The notes under the pieces: generated by a model
Told to the model about the DNA's origin: nothing
The model's input: the letters and a program-made list of their open reading frames with translations, nothing else
The model's database searches: none
Shown: one piece after another, positions 46,592 through 54,940 of the stretch
Layout: each line of letters begins with the position of its first letter
Position numbering within the stretch: position 1 is the first letter of the stretch
Program-made: the position numbers and the translations under genes
Origin: Colwellia sp.
GTDB taxonomy: Bacteria > Pseudomonadota > Gammaproteobacteria > Enterobacterales > Alteromonadaceae
Assembly (NCBI GenBank): GCA_002733765.1
Contig: NVWU01000027.1
Location: 1 to 54,940, forward strand
DNA length: 54,940 nucleotides
Reading direction: 5' to 3'

Positions 46592-47428
46592 ATGTTTAAT
46601 ATTCGTTTATTTTTTGCTGGTTTCTTAGCTTGTCTGTCATTATTTAGCCAAGCTAATGAGATTGAACCTGTTCATTACGCTTATTCTAATTATTTAGGTA
46701 GTGGTATTTATCGCACAACAGGGCAAGATGTAACGCTAATTAATTTACCGTTTTCTTTGATGTTGAAAAAAAAAGGGGCAGTAACCTACAGCTTAAGATT
46801 GCCCGTTTCACTTGGTTTTTTTGATTTTGATTTTGACGACATCCCCAATTTAGACCTACCTGATAGCGTTGGTACCTTTTCGTTTACACCTGGTATTCAA
46901 GTCAATTATCAATATACAGAAAATGTAGTGATTGAAAGTTACCTTGACCTTGGCTATGCACGTAATTTAACGACAAATAGAAATGTTTTAGTATACTCTG
47001 GTGGTATATCGAGTCTTTATTCCTTTACCGTTAATAAATACGACTCTATTTGGGCTAGCCGACTTTATTATGCTGGGTATGATGGACATAACTATGATGC
47101 CGCTGATTTATATGCCGCTATTCAATTAGGTATTGAAACTGGCCTACCTGTTAAATATCAGCTGTTTGGACATACGTATCAACCAAGGGTATTTGCTACC
47201 GCATTTTGGTATTTCACCGAAGTTGATTTTGATTTACCAATAAAACCTACGAACAGCGCACTAGAACAAAGTAAAGTAGTTTTATCTAATAGTATTGAGT
47301 TTGGTGTAACAATGAAATTTGATAAAGCCATTGGTTATTCATGGGGAGGGATTGACACAATAGGGCTTAGCTATCGCTTTAGTCAAAATATAAATGTTGT
47401 CCGGATATTGTTTAGTTTTCCAATATGA
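46592..47428 (+). CDS. outer-membrane beta-barrel protein, solitary autotransporter-barrel type
   Basis: 278 residues. Signal peptide (SLFSQA-N, near residue 22), then about a dozen amphipathic strands (VTYSLRLPVSLGFFDFDF, NYQYTENVVIESYLDLGYARN, IWASRLYYAGYDGH, QPRVFATAFWYFTEVDF) and a C-terminal strand ending VRILFSFPI. No passenger domain is present. The pattern is like the 'solitary outer membrane autotransporter barrel' family of marine gammaproteobacteria, but this is by recall. It stands alone upstream of convergent yhbY. Function unknown. Confidence 0.72.
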   Translation: MFNIRLFFAGFLACLSLFSQANEIEPVHYAYSNYLGSGIYRTTGQDVTLINLPFSLMLKKKGAVTYSLRLPVSLGFFDFDFDDIPNLDLPDSVGTFSFTPGIQVNYQYTENVVIESYLDLGYARNLTTNRNVLVYSGGISSLYSFTVNKYDSIWASRLYYAGYDGHNYDAADLYAAIQLGIETGLPVKYQLFGHTYQPRVFATAFWYFTEVDFDLPIKPTNSALEQSKVVLSNSIEFGVTMKFDKAIGYSWGGIDTIGLSYRFSQNINVVRILFSFPI

Positions 47429-47503
47429 TTGTCGATATGGTTTTCTAATATAATGAACGCAGAGGTAGCGACAAATGTTAACTTGTCGCTGATCACTTTT
47501 TAT

Positions 47504-47800
47504 TTATATTTTAGGTATACGGATTTTATATTCTTCACTTTGGCGATAAATAACTAGCGTTTTACCAATCACTTGTATTTTAGTTGATTTAGTTTCACGG
47601 CAAATTGCTTCAACAATTAACCCTTTAGTTTCTTTATCGTCTGTTGGAATTTTTACTTTAATCAATTCATGATGATTAAGTGCGTAATCTATTTCGGCTA
47701 CAACAGCTTCAGTTAAACCATTATTACCTAATAAAACAATAGGTTTTAATGGATGAGCAACACCTTTTAAGTGTTGAATTTGCTTTTTATTTAAGTTCAT
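47504..47800 (-). CDS. yhbY: ribosome assembly RNA-binding protein YhbY
   Basis: 98 residues from the ATG at 47800, giving MNLNKKQIQHLKGVAHPLKPIVLLGNNGLTEAV, the start of every YhbY. An upstream in-frame ATG at 47902 would overlap rlmE and give a non-homologous 34-residue extension, so it is rejected. The CRM domain is complete, with LLGNNGLTEAVVAEID (GxxG loop) and ETKGLIVEAI. YhbY binds pre-50S particles during ribosome assembly. It is divergent from rlmE, a conserved arrangement in gammaproteobacteria. Confidence 0.95.
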   Translation of the reverse strand: MNLNKKQIQHLKGVAHPLKPIVLLGNNGLTEAVVAEIDYALNHHELIKVKIPTDDKETKGLIVEAICRETKSTKIQVIGKTLVIYRQSEEYKIRIPKI

Positions 47801-47895
47801 TAATAAATTTCGATAGTCGTTAACTTGAATTAGCGCTATTTTACCCTTATCTAACAAGTAATATCTATAAATAGTCGAAAAAACTGATTTAAAAT

Positions 47896-48522
47896 ATGGC
47901 AAATAAAAAACATAAAGCTAGTTCTCAACGTTGGCTTGATGAACACTTTGAAGATAAGTATGTTAAAAAAGCTAAAAAGCTTGGTTTTCGTTCACGTGCT
48001 ATCTTCAAAATTGAAGAAATTAATAATAAAGATAAACTTATCAAACAGGGAATGAAAGTTGTTGATTTAGGCGCTGCCCCTGGAGGGTGGTCTGAATATG
48101 CAGTTAAGGCTGTCGGTGATAAAGGGCAGGTTATAGCTTGTGATATTTTACCTATGGACTCGATTGTCGGTGTTGATTTTTTAGAGGGGGACTTTCGTGA
48201 AGAAGAGGTGCTTGAGGCTTTACTAAATCGTATTAATGGTAAAAATATTGATGTTGTTATGTCTGATATGGCGGCAAATATGACCGGTAATGAAAGTGCT
48301 GATTCAGCGCGCAGTATGTATTTAGTCGAATTAGCCTTGGAAATGTGTCATCAAGTATTAAAACCTAATGGTGCTTTTGTTGTTAAAGTATTCCAAGGGG
48401 CTGGCTTTGAAGATTTTATGAAAGCGGTGCGCGCCGTATTTAAAAATGTTAAAACCCGTAAGCCAGAATCATCGCGAGCCCGTTCTCGTGAAGTTTATTT
48501 AGTGGCTACTGGGTTTAAATAA
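47896..48522 (+). CDS. rlmE: 23S rRNA (uridine2552-2'-O)-methyltransferase
   Basis: 208 residues. The N-terminus [34 protein letters not shown] is that of RlmE (FtsJ/RrmJ). The SAM-binding motif [15 protein letters not shown] and [13 protein letters not shown] and [11 protein letters not shown] include the K-D-K-E catalytic tetrad of this 2'-O-methyltransferase. It modifies U2552 in the A-loop of 23S rRNA. Together with the divergent yhbY and ftsH 147 bp downstream it reproduces the E. coli order. The gap before ftsH has no terminator, so it may be read through to ftsH. Confidence 0.97.
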   Translation: MANKKHKASSQRWLDEHFEDKYVKKAKKLGFRSRAIFKIEEINNKDKLIKQGMKVVDLGAAPGGWSEYAVKAVGDKGQVIACDILPMDSIVGVDFLEGDFREEEVLEALLNRINGKNIDVVMSDMAANMTGNESADSARSMYLVELALEMCHQVLKPNGAFVVKVFQGAGFEDFMKAVRAVFKNVKTRKPESSRARSREVYLVATGFK

Positions 48523-48669
48523 CGATGTAGGGTTAGGCATTAACGGTTATTATGTTACTAGTTGTAAATGTGACTAAAGTTAAATGGCTACTACCCTTGA
48601 ATTATAGTAAATTAGGCACAATAACGTTTACAGTATTGTTTTAATAAATTTATCAACCCCAAAGAGGTC

Positions 48670-50634
48670 ATGAAGTTGAGTGATATGGCAAAAAATATTA
48701 TTTTATGGTTAGTTATAGCCGTCGTTTTAATGTCTGTTTTTCAGAGCTTTTCTCCTAATACAGCCACTGAAAATGAAACGGACTACACGCGATTTATTAC
48801 CGATGTTCGTCAAGGGCAAATTCGTGATGCCAATGTTGATAGGAATGGTGTTATTACGGGTGAAAAACGTAGTGGTGAAAGCTATAAAACCGTTATTCCT
48901 GGTGGATATGATCGTGACTTAATCAATGATTTAGTTAAACAAGGTGTTCGTGCACAAGGTAAGCTTCCGGAAGAAACTAGCTTTTTAACCACTATTTTTG
49001 TTTCGTGGTTCCCGATGATCTTATTGATTGGCGTATGGATTTTCTTTATGCGTCAAATGCAAGGCGGCGGCGGTAAAGGTGCAATGTCTTTTGGTAAATC
49101 TAAGGCGCGTCAATTAAGTGAAGACCAAATCAAAACTACTTTTGCCGATGTTGCCGGTTGTGATGAAGCAAAAGAAGAAGTGGCTGAATTAGTTGATTTT
49201 TTAAGAGAACCAACTAAATTCCAAAAACTTGGTGGAAGAATTCCATCAGGTATTCTTTTGGTTGGACAACCCGGTACAGGTAAAACGTTATTAGCAAAAG
49301 CGATTGCGGGTGAAGCAAAAGTACCATTCTTTACTATTTCAGGTTCAGACTTTGTTGAAATGTTTGTTGGTGTCGGAGCATCTCGTGTGCGTGACATGTT
49401 TGAGCAAGCTAAAAAAGCAGCGCCTTGTATCATCTTTATTGATGAAATTGACGCGGTAGGTCGCCAACGTGGTGCAGGAATGGGTGGTGGAAATGATGAA
49501 CGTGAGCAAACATTAAACCAAATGCTAGTAGAAATGGATGGTTTTGAGGGTAATGAAGGCGTTATTGTTATTGCTGCGACTAACCGTCCTGATGTATTAG
49601 ATCCCGCGTTACTACGTCCGGGTCGCTTTGATCGACAAGTAACAGTAGGTTTACCAGATATTCGTGGTCGTGAGCAAATATTAAAAGTGCACATGCGTAA
49701 AGTTCCTTTAGGAGACGATGTGAAAGCATCGGTTATTGCCCGTGGTACACCAGGTTTTTCTGGCGCAGATTTAGCTAACTTAGTTAATGAAGCGGCTTTA
49801 TGTGCTGCCCGAACATCACGTCGTGTTGTTAGTATGAGTGAGTTTGATGCAGCCAAAGATAAAATCATGATGGGGACTGAACGAAAGTCAATGGTGATGA
49901 GCGAGTCTGAAAAAGAAATGACTGCATACCATGAAGCAGGTCATGCACTTATTGGTAGATTAGTGCCAGATCATGATCCAGTATATAAAGTCAGTATTAT
50001 TCCTCGTGGTCGCGCATTGGGTGTCACTATGTACTTGCCAGAGCAAGATAGATTTAGTCATTCTAAGCAACATTTAGAAAGTAACATTTCTTCTTTATAT
50101 GGTGGTCGTGTCGCTGAAGAAGCAATTTACGGTAGTGATAAAGTATCAACAGGCGCATCAAACGATATTGAACGAGCTACTAATATTGCTCGTAAAATGG
50201 TTACACAGTGGGGTTTGTCTGAAAAATTAGGGCCAATGCTCTTCGCGGAAGAAGAAGGCGAAGTATTCTTAGGTCGCTCTGCTGGTAAATCGTTGCATAT
50301 GTCAGAAGAAACAGCGAAGTTGATTGATGAAGAAATTAAAGCAGTTGTTAATCGTAATTACGATCGCGCAGAAACATTGATTAAAGATAATATCGATATT
50401 TTACATGCAATGAAAGATGCATTAATGAAATATGAGACAATTGATGCACTGCAAATTGATGACTTGATGGCGAGAACAGAGGTGCGTAAGCCCACTAGTT
50501 GGGACGATAATGGCTCAGATTCAAGCAGTAATTCAAGCAAAGGTGATGATACTTCAGCTAAAAAAGAAGATAGCGTGAAAGACAAGCCAAGCCCTGATTT
50601 GTCAGAGCCAAGTGGTGATACGCCAGCTAAATAG
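48670..50634 (+). CDS. ftsH: ATP-dependent zinc metalloprotease FtsH
   Basis: 654 residues. Two membrane helices (about 10-27 and 104-124) enclose a periplasmic domain. The AAA+ module has Walker A GQPGTGKT (199-206), Walker [12 protein letters not shown] region [14 protein letters not shown], and the protease site HEAGH (421-425). It is a hexameric membrane protease degrading LpxC, sigma-32 and damaged membrane proteins. The Walker A has Gln where E. coli has Pro (GPPGTGKT). The start is ambiguous: ATG 48670 is only 2 bases from GAGG, TTG 48676 is 8 bases away, and ATG 48685 gives the usual MAKN start. The long Ser/Asp-rich tail is typical. Confidence 0.97.
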   Translation: MKLSDMAKNIILWLVIAVVLMSVFQSFSPNTATENETDYTRFITDVRQGQIRDANVDRNGVITGEKRSGESYKTVIPGGYDRDLINDLVKQGVRAQGKLPEETSFLTTIFVSWFPMILLIGVWIFFMRQMQGGGGKGAMSFGKSKARQLSEDQIKTTFADVAGCDEAKEEVAELVDFLREPTKFQKLGGRIPSGILLVGQPGTGKTLLAKAIAGEAKVPFFTISGSDFVEMFVGVGASRVRDMFEQAKKAAPCIIFIDEIDAVGRQRGAGMGGGNDEREQTLNQMLVEMDGFEGNEGVIVIAATNRPDVLDPALLRPGRFDRQVTVGLPDIRGREQILKVHMRKVPLGDDVKASVIARGTPGFSGADLANLVNEAALCAARTSRRVVSMSEFDAAKDKIMMGTERKSMVMSESEKEMTAYHEAGHALIGRLVPDHDPVYKVSIIPRGRALGVTMYLPEQDRFSHSKQHLESNISSLYGGRVAEEAIYGSDKVSTGASNDIERATNIARKMVTQWGLSEKLGPMLFAEEEGEVFLGRSAGKSLHMSEETAKLIDEEIKAVVNRNYDRAETLIKDNIDILHAMKDALMKYETIDALQIDDLMARTEVRKPTSWDDNGSDSSSNSSKGDDTSAKKEDSVKDKPSPDLSEPSGDTPAK

Positions 50635-50681
50635 TTAATACTTGTTATTTAGATAGTAAATACAAGTAGAAAATAAATAAT

Positions 50682-50716
50682 AACCTCGATGTTTACTGTA
50701 AACATCGAGGTTTTAT
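50682..50716 (+). terminator. terminator downstream of ftsH
   Basis: A perfect 31-bp palindrome with 15-bp arms AACCTCGATGTTTAC and GTAAACATCGAGGTT around one T, followed by T-rich sequence. The loop is very tight and the real loop is probably formed by opening the innermost pairs. Confidence 0.88.
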
Positions 50717-50767
50717 TTTATTAAATCCTTTGTGAAATCAGTCATAAAATAGTTATAAAAATAAATA

Positions 50768-51634
50768 ATGATGTCAAAAACCACACAAAAAAAAACCAGT
50801 TCAAAAAAAAACATTATCTCAACACAAAGTAATTTAAATAAAGTTCAAGTGATGGGAATATTAAATGTTACCCCTGATTCTTTTTCTGATGGAGGACAAT
50901 TCACTTGCTTTAATAGTGCGTTAAAACAAGTAGAACAAATGATCGATAATGGTGTTGATATTATTGATATCGGTGGTGAATCAACACGCCCAGGTGCTGT
51001 TGATGTCAGCGCACAAGATGAAATTGATCGGGTAATCCCATTACTTAAAGTAATAAAGTCACGTTTTGATATTAATATTTCTATTGATACCTCAAAAGTA
51101 GAAGTTATGAGTGAAGCTATCATCTATGGCGCTGATATGATTAATGATGTTCGCGCTTTGCAAAATAAAGGTTGTTTGGATGTTGTTGCTCAAAGCGATA
51201 TTGCCGTTTGCCTTATGCATATGCAAGGCATGCCGCGGTCAATGCAAGGAAATCCACAATATAAAAGCATTATTGATGATATACTTGAATTCTTTAAACA
51301 GCGTATTAATTGCTGTGAACAACATGGCATCAATAAAGATCGTTTGGTGTTAGATCCCGGCTTTGGTTTTGGTAAAACACTCGCACACAATTATGAATTA
51401 CTCGCTAAGCTTACTCAATTTAAATCTTTAAGTTTACCTGTATTAGCAGGAATTTCACGTAAATCAATGATAGGAAATTTATTAAATAGAGAGGTGAATG
51501 AACGCTTAGCAGGTAGTTTGGCTGCGGCAATAGTTGCCATTCAACAAGGCGCTACTATTATACGTGTTCATGATGTGCAAGAAAGTGTCGATGCAATAAA
51601 CGTTTTAAGAGCGGTTGCTCAATATAAATCATAA
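50768..51634 (+). CDS. folP: dihydropteroate synthase
   Basis: 288 residues, TIM-barrel pterin-binding enzyme that joins p-aminobenzoate to 6-hydroxymethyl-dihydropterin diphosphate. Motifs: GILNVTPDSFSDGG, DIGGESTRPGA, ISIDTSK, MINDVRAL, LDPGFGFGKT (loop before the Arg site), SRKS and a C-terminal VHDVQES. The catalytic loops and the sulfonamide-sensitive positions look ordinary. The N-terminal about 25 residues are Ser/Lys/Asn-rich and not conserved. It sits after the ftsH terminator and about 90 bp before glmM, the standard ftsH-folP-glmM order. Confidence 0.95.
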   Translation: MMSKTTQKKTSSKKNIISTQSNLNKVQVMGILNVTPDSFSDGGQFTCFNSALKQVEQMIDNGVDIIDIGGESTRPGAVDVSAQDEIDRVIPLLKVIKSRFDINISIDTSKVEVMSEAIIYGADMINDVRALQNKGCLDVVAQSDIAVCLMHMQGMPRSMQGNPQYKSIIDDILEFFKQRINCCEQHGINKDRLVLDPGFGFGKTLAHNYELLAKLTQFKSLSLPVLAGISRKSMIGNLLNREVNERLAGSLAAAIVAIQQGATIIRVHDVQESVDAINVLRAVAQYKS

Positions 51635-51639
51635 CCGCC

Positions 51640-51698
51640 TACTAACGTAAAGGGTTAGTACAATACAATATATAAACGATAAAGCTAAAGGCTTTATC
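51640..51698 (+). repeat. two small hairpins in the folP-glmM gap
   Basis: TACTAAC/GTTAGTA (51640-51660) and GATAAAGC/GCTTTATC with a 5-base loop (51678-51698). Neither is followed by a T-run, so they are more likely mRNA-stability or ribosome-access structures than terminators. Confidence 0.4.
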
Positions 51699-51724
51699 AG
51701 AGATTAAAATTTAAGGATAAAAAA

Positions 51725-53062
51725 ATGTCTAGTCGTAAATATTTTGGTACCGATGGTGTGCGTGGTTTAGTGGGTGAACACCCTATAACTCCAGAGTTTG
51801 TGATGAAACTAGGCTATGCTGCCGGTAAAGTTTTAGCGGCACAAGGCACTAAAAAAGTATTAATTGGTAAAGATACACGTATCTCTGGTTATATGCTTGA
51901 ATCAGCACTTGAAGCGGGCTTTTCTGCTGCAGGTATTGATATTGGTTTGCTTGGACCAATGCCTACCCCCGCTATTGCTTATTTAACTAAAACATTTCGT
52001 GCTGAAGCTGGTATTGTTATTAGTGCTTCTCATAACCCTTATTATGATAATGGCATCAAGTTTTTCTCACAAGATGGTCAAAAATTACCTGATGATGTAG
52101 AAATAGCAATTGAAGCTGAATTAGATAAACCTATGGGTTGTGTAGAGTCAGGTCATCTAGGTAAAGCAAACCGAATTGGAGATGCCGCAGGTCGGTATAT
52201 CGAATTTTGTAAAAGTAACTTTCCAAGCCAATTATCTTTGCAAAATTTAACCATTGTGGTTGATTGCGCTCATGGTGCCACGTACCACATTGCACCAAAT
52301 GTATTTCGCGAATTAGGCGCCACTGTCATTGAAGTAGGTACATCTCCTAATGGTACTAATATTAATGATGGCTGTGGCGCAACATCAACTGATATGATCA
52401 AAGCGGCGGTAATAGAGCATAAAGCTGACTTAGGTATAGCACTTGATGGTGATGGTGATCGTTTAATGATGATTGATCACACCGGCTATGTTATCGATGG
52501 TGATGAAGCGGTTTATATTATTGCCTGTAATGATTTAAAATCAGGTAATTTGAAAGGTGGTGTTGTTGGTACCTTGATGAGTAATATGGGCCTTGAATTG
52601 GCGTTAGAGAAGCTTGAGATACCTTTTGCTCGTAGTAATGTTGGTGATAGGTATGTGATGCAAATGCTCAGAGAAAAAGGCTGGAAATTAGGGGCTGAAA
52701 ATTCTGGGCATATTATCAACTTGAACCACACCTCTACCGGGGATGGTATTATTGCCGCACTTAACGTATTAACCGCTATTTGTCAGCGTAAAAAATCGTT
52801 ATTTGATTTACGTCAAGGTATGACTATGCTACCTCAAGTACTTGTTAATGTACGCTTTTCTGGTAGTGGTGATCCTATCAATGCATCAAGTGTTCAAGCT
52901 TGTGTCGATAAGGTGAGTACTCAGTTATCTGGTCGAGGCCGAGTGTTATTGCGTAAATCGGGTACAGAGCCGTTAATACGTGTCATGGTCGAAGGCCCTG
53001 AACTTGATGAAGTCACACACTTAGCACACGAAATTGCTGACTCAGTGAAGTTAGCGAGTTAA
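51725..53062 (+). CDS. glmM: phosphoglucosamine mutase
   Basis: 445 residues. Active-site serine Ser102 in the [15 protein letters not shown] loop, metal-binding DGDGDR near residue 244, phosphate-binding [15 protein letters not shown] near residue 415. It interconverts glucosamine-6-phosphate and glucosamine-1-phosphate, supplying UDP-GlcNAc for peptidoglycan and LPS. The start [10 protein letters not shown] is canonical. Positioned between folP and tpiA. RBS AAGGA lies 8 bp upstream. Confidence 0.97.
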   Translation: MSSRKYFGTDGVRGLVGEHPITPEFVMKLGYAAGKVLAAQGTKKVLIGKDTRISGYMLESALEAGFSAAGIDIGLLGPMPTPAIAYLTKTFRAEAGIVISASHNPYYDNGIKFFSQDGQKLPDDVEIAIEAELDKPMGCVESGHLGKANRIGDAAGRYIEFCKSNFPSQLSLQNLTIVVDCAHGATYHIAPNVFRELGATVIEVGTSPNGTNINDGCGATSTDMIKAAVIEHKADLGIALDGDGDRLMMIDHTGYVIDGDEAVYIIACNDLKSGNLKGGVVGTLMSNMGLELALEKLEIPFARSNVGDRYVMQMLREKGWKLGAENSGHIINLNHTSTGDGIIAALNVLTAICQRKKSLFDLRQGMTMLPQVLVNVRFSGSGDPINASSVQACVDKVSTQLSGRGRVLLRKSGTEPLIRVMVEGPELDEVTHLAHEIADSVKLAS

Positions 53063-53109
53063 CAAACTTTATTGTTTTTAGGTGTAGTGTTGGAAAAAAC
53101 AGCAATTTA

Positions 53110-53184
53110 GCAAGATATTAACAGAAAATGGATTGATTTTAACTTATCACTTGTAAGTTAATCCTATGTTGGTTAATATCTTGC
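53110..53184. repeat. nested long inverted repeat in the glmM-tpiA gap
   Basis: Thirteen-base perfect outer arms GCAAGATATTAAC (53110-53122) and GTTAATATCTTGC (53172-53184), and inside them an inner stem TTAACTTA (53139-53146) with TAAGTTAA (53154-53161). T-rich sequence follows on the plus strand. This can act as a glmM terminator or as a longer RNA structure upstream of tpiA. Confidence 0.6.
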
Positions 53185-53229
53185 GGCTTTATTTTACAAT
53201 GTGTTGAAGAACAGCAAGAGGAATAAAAA

Positions 53230-54000
53230 ATGGCTAGACGTGCAATCGTTGCAGCTAATTGGAAAATGAATGGTGGTTCAGCTTTAATCAACACAATAGT
53301 TGATGGGTTAACGTCTGTTGAACTCCAAGAAAATGTTGATATTGTAATTTGCCCAAGCTTTCCTTTTCTATCTGAATTTATTTCTCAGGCGAAAGTTAAT
53401 AAATTAGATAAAGCTATCCATGTTGGTGCTCAAAACGTAAGTGCTCATGATAGTGGCGCGTATACTGGTGAAGTTTCCACGCAAATGTTACAGGAACTAT
53501 CGGTAAAATTTGTTATTGTAGGTCACTCTGAGCGTAGAAGTTATTATAAAGAAACGTCTACACAAATTGCTCATAAAGTGAATACAGTACTAAAAGCCGG
53601 TTTAACACCCATATTATGTATTGGTGAAAGCGAAGCTGAACGAATGGCAGAGCAAACAGAAACCGTATTAGCATCGCAATTACAACCGGTAATTGATGAA
53701 GTAGGAATTGAAAAATTTATTGATGTTGTTATCGCTTATGAGCCTGTTTGGGCAATAGGCACAGGTAAAACAGCATCAAGTGAGATGGCACAAGAAACAC
53801 ATCAGTTTATTCGTCAATTTTTAGCTCAAGCGAATGCAAGTGTAGCGACTAAAGTGCCTTTATTATACGGTGGCAGCGTGAACGCGTCGAACTGTGAAGA
53901 ATTATTTGCACAAACTGATATAGACGGTGGTCTTATTGGTGGTGCTAGTTTAAAAGCGGAACAATTTAAAATGATTTGTTCTGCAGCGAAAGGAAAATAG
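53230..54000 (+). CDS. tpiA: triosephosphate isomerase
   Basis: 256 residues. Lys12 in NWKMNGG, catalytic His in GHSERR (about residue 98), catalytic Glu in AYEPVWAIGTGKTAS (about 170) and the phosphate loop YGGSVNASN. It interconverts dihydroxyacetone phosphate and glyceraldehyde-3-phosphate in glycolysis. AAGAGGAAT precedes the ATG. The stop is 2 bp before secG, so these two are in one transcript, as in other Alteromonadales. Confidence 0.97.
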   Translation: MARRAIVAANWKMNGGSALINTIVDGLTSVELQENVDIVICPSFPFLSEFISQAKVNKLDKAIHVGAQNVSAHDSGAYTGEVSTQMLQELSVKFVIVGHSERRSYYKETSTQIAHKVNTVLKAGLTPILCIGESEAERMAEQTETVLASQLQPVIDEVGIEKFIDVVIAYEPVWAIGTGKTASSEMAQETHQFIRQFLAQANASVATKVPLLYGGSVNASNCEELFAQTDIDGGLIGGASLKAEQFKMICSAAKGK

Positions 54001-54002
54001 AA

Positions 54003-54407
54003 ATGTTTTATCAAGTATTAATTATAGTCTACGTACTAATTGCTTTAGCCCTAATTGGTTTAGTGTTAATTCAACAAGGTAAAGGCGCAGATATGGGCGC
54101 ATCTTTTGGTGCTGGTTCTTCTGCTACTGTTTTTGGTTCAGGCGGCTCAGGTAACTTCCTAACATCAGCAACAACGTATTTAGCTATAGGTTTTTTTGTT
54201 ATTAGCTTAATTTTAGGTAATTTAACTGCCAACCGCACTAAAGCTGTTGACGAATGGAATAACTTAAGTGTTCCGGTAAGTGAACAGAAACTTGCTATTG
54301 ATGCTATTCCTGATGAAAGCGCCGAGTCTACTCTCAGTGGCAACAGCGATGTGCCAGCTTCAGATGCACCTATTAATAAAAATAATAGTAGCGATGTACC
54401 AAAGTAG
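54003..54407 (+). CDS. secG: preprotein translocase subunit SecG
   Basis: 134 residues from ATG 54003, which follows AAAGGAAAAT within the end of tpiA. Two membrane helices (about 3-22 and 53-73) enclose the conserved LIQQGKGADMGASFGAGSSATVFGSGGSGNFLT loop, as in all SecG proteins. An acidic Ser/Asn-rich tail brings it to 134 residues. SecG associates with SecYE in the inner membrane and aids the SecA-driven cycle. An in-frame ATG in tpiA (53976) is rejected. tRNA-Leu(GAG) follows at 54444, the same as E. coli. Confidence 0.96.
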   Translation: MFYQVLIIVYVLIALALIGLVLIQQGKGADMGASFGAGSSATVFGSGGSGNFLTSATTYLAIGFFVISLILGNLTANRTKAVDEWNNLSVPVSEQKLAIDAIPDESAESTLSGNSDVPASDAPINKNNSSDVPK

Positions 54408-54443
54408 TCGTTTTAGTTAACTGATAATTATATTTAGTATTGC

Positions 54444-54528
54444 GCGGATGTGGCGGAATTGGTAGACGCGCCAGCTTGAGGGGCTGGTGATTTAGGTCGT
54501 GGGGGTTCAAGTCCCCCTATCCGCACCA
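54444..54528 (+). tRNA. leuU: tRNA-Leu (anticodon GAG)
   Basis: 85-nt cloverleaf with acceptor GCGGATG/TATCCGC (one G-T pair), D-arm with GGTAGACGC, anticodon stem CCAGC/GCTGG with loop TTGAGGG (anticodon GAG), a long variable arm and T-arm GGGGGTTCAAGTCCCCC, ending in encoded CCA. Reads CUC/CUU codons. Placed just after secG as in E. coli leuU. Its 3' end is a frequent target of integrases; one lies downstream. Confidence 0.97.
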
Positions 54529-54556
54529 CTAAATTGATTTATAAAGTACCATAAAG

Positions 54557-54598
54557 ACCGGAATAACCTTTAAAAGTAAGGCTCTCCGGTTTTTTTAT
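54557..54598 (+). terminator. terminator downstream of tRNA-Leu
   Basis: Outer stem ACCGGA / TCCGGT and inner ACCTT / AAGG pairs, followed by seven T. Confidence 0.8.
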
Positions 54599-54651
54599 GT
54601 CCGAAGTTATTTCATAGCATTCTTTGTAATCCACACTTTTTAGGAGTACTT

Positions 54652-54807
54652 TTGGTAGTACCAGAGAATATTCATAAAGTGCGATACTCCAAAAAGGCAA
54701 AATTAACAAAACCATTAACTAATACAGAAGTAAAACAAGCTAAGCCCAAATATAAGTTTTCTGATGGTGGCGGTTTGTTATTGATAGTTAACCTGAAAAC
54801 TGGATAA
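54652..54807 (+). pseudogene. tyrosine-recombinase (integrase) N-terminal remnant
   Basis: An open frame starting at TTG 54652 (AGGAG 6 bp upstream) reads KAKLTKPLTNTEVKQAKPK and FSDGGGLLLIVN, which fits the N-terminal DUF4102 region of P4-type tRNA integrases (LTDTEIKNAKP, LSDGGGLYLLV). It stops at 54805-54807 after about 50 codons. An IS982-family element begins near 54791, so the gene was most likely cut by that insertion. Its place right after tRNA-Leu(GAG) is the usual attL arrangement of an integrative element. Confidence 0.7.
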
Positions 54808-54820
54808 AAGTTGAACTAAT

Positions 54821-54880
54821 TGCCCACCTAGCGATCAGATCTTTCGACTAAAAACGATTTGAAAGCACAAAAGGTGGGCA
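54821..54880 (+). promoter_or_regulatory. anti-Shine-Dalgarno inverted repeat before the transposase
   Basis: TGCCCACCT (54821-54829) is the exact reverse complement of AGGTGGGCA (54872-54880). The right arm contains the Shine-Dalgarno sequence (AGGTGG) of the transposase, whose ATG starts 2 bases later. Read-through transcripts can fold this hairpin and hide the ribosome-binding site. Confidence 0.6.
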
Positions 54881-54881
54881 G

Positions 54882-54940
54882 ATGGATAAACTAATAGATA
54901 TATTTTGCGATGTCGATGATTTTTGTCATAAATTTTTACC
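54882..54940 (+). CDS. IS982-family transposase (N-terminal fragment)
   Basis: 19 residues, starting MDKLIDIFCDVDDFCHKF, which is the standard start of IS982 transposases. The gene continues beyond the window end. AGGTGGG just upstream serves as the ribosome-binding site. Whether the element is complete cannot be judged. Confidence 0.8.
   Translation, partial: MDKLIDIFCDVDDFCHKFL

Larger units (their letters stand above)
54791..54940 (+). mobile_element. left end of an IS982-family insertion sequence (partial)
   Basis: The integrase frame is interrupted at about 54791, followed by a leader and the start of an IS982-type transposase. The exact left end cannot be fixed without the right end, which is outside the window. 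ACCTGAAAACTGG at 54791 is a candidate terminal repeat. Confidence 0.6.

Noticed and set aside
47801..47902. An N-terminal extension of yhbY from an upstream ATG
   Set aside because: It would overlap the start of rlmE, is unlike any YhbY, and the internal ATG gives the canonical N-terminus.

Overview
The window is a chromosomal segment from a low-GC marine gammaproteobacterium. The order rlmE-ftsH-folP-glmM-tpiA-secG-tRNA-Leu(GAG), the pheST-ihfA operon and several Qnr, ZrgA and YdiJ homologues point to the Alteromonadales, and codon choice and protein matches recalled from memory suggest a Colwellia-like genus. No database search was possible, so the genus is an inference.

Layout. 1-93: 3' end of a 5S rRNA and the terminator of its rRNA operon. 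300-1500: a full-length Qnr-type pentapeptide gene (-) and debris of an AraC-type gene. 1501-7427: rimO, a secreted protein of unknown function, a phytase-like lipoprotein, a collapsed rimO-like pseudogene and a YbdL-type aminotransferase. 7595-13838: a zinc-homeostasis island with an ABC permease/ATPase pair, a DUF3299 protein, a COG0523 GTPase (ZigA type), DUF1826, a DUF2796 (ZrgA) protein and MerC. It carries three Zur-like palindromes and a broken zur-like gene. 13998-19517: MBL hydrolase, GST, two LysR regulators and a tautomerase, among three decaying genes (cytochrome b561, SDR, AhpD/CMD-like). 19806-22786: a histone H1-like protein, a small basic protein, a transposase remnant and a chemoreceptor. 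23395-30260: a YfaZ-like protein flanked by inverted copies of a repeat, then a TetR-RND efflux operon ending in a c-type cytochrome.

30286-38576: an AraC regulator, a beta-barrel protein, a DUF3604 (PHP-like) protein, a membrane-anchored parvulin, a HupE/UreJ-type membrane protein and a DUF1254/DUF1214 protein, followed by a decayed DUF1254-like paralogue. The whole block lies between two direct copies of a 53-bp repeat. It is the best candidate here for an uncharacterised functional system: an envelope- or periplasm-centred, regulator-controlled module.

38664-54528 is mostly core genome: ydiJ-type D-2-hydroxyglutarate dehydrogenase, pheS-pheT-ihfA, an outer-membrane barrel, yhbY/rlmE, ftsH, folP, glmM, tpiA, secG and tRNA-Leu(GAG). 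The window ends in an integrase remnant just downstream of the tRNA, interrupted by the start of an IS982-family element.

A theme of the window is gene decay. At least eight pseudogenes or remnants can be read by eye, among them parts of paralogous pairs (rimO, AraC, DUF1254) and of regulators (zur).
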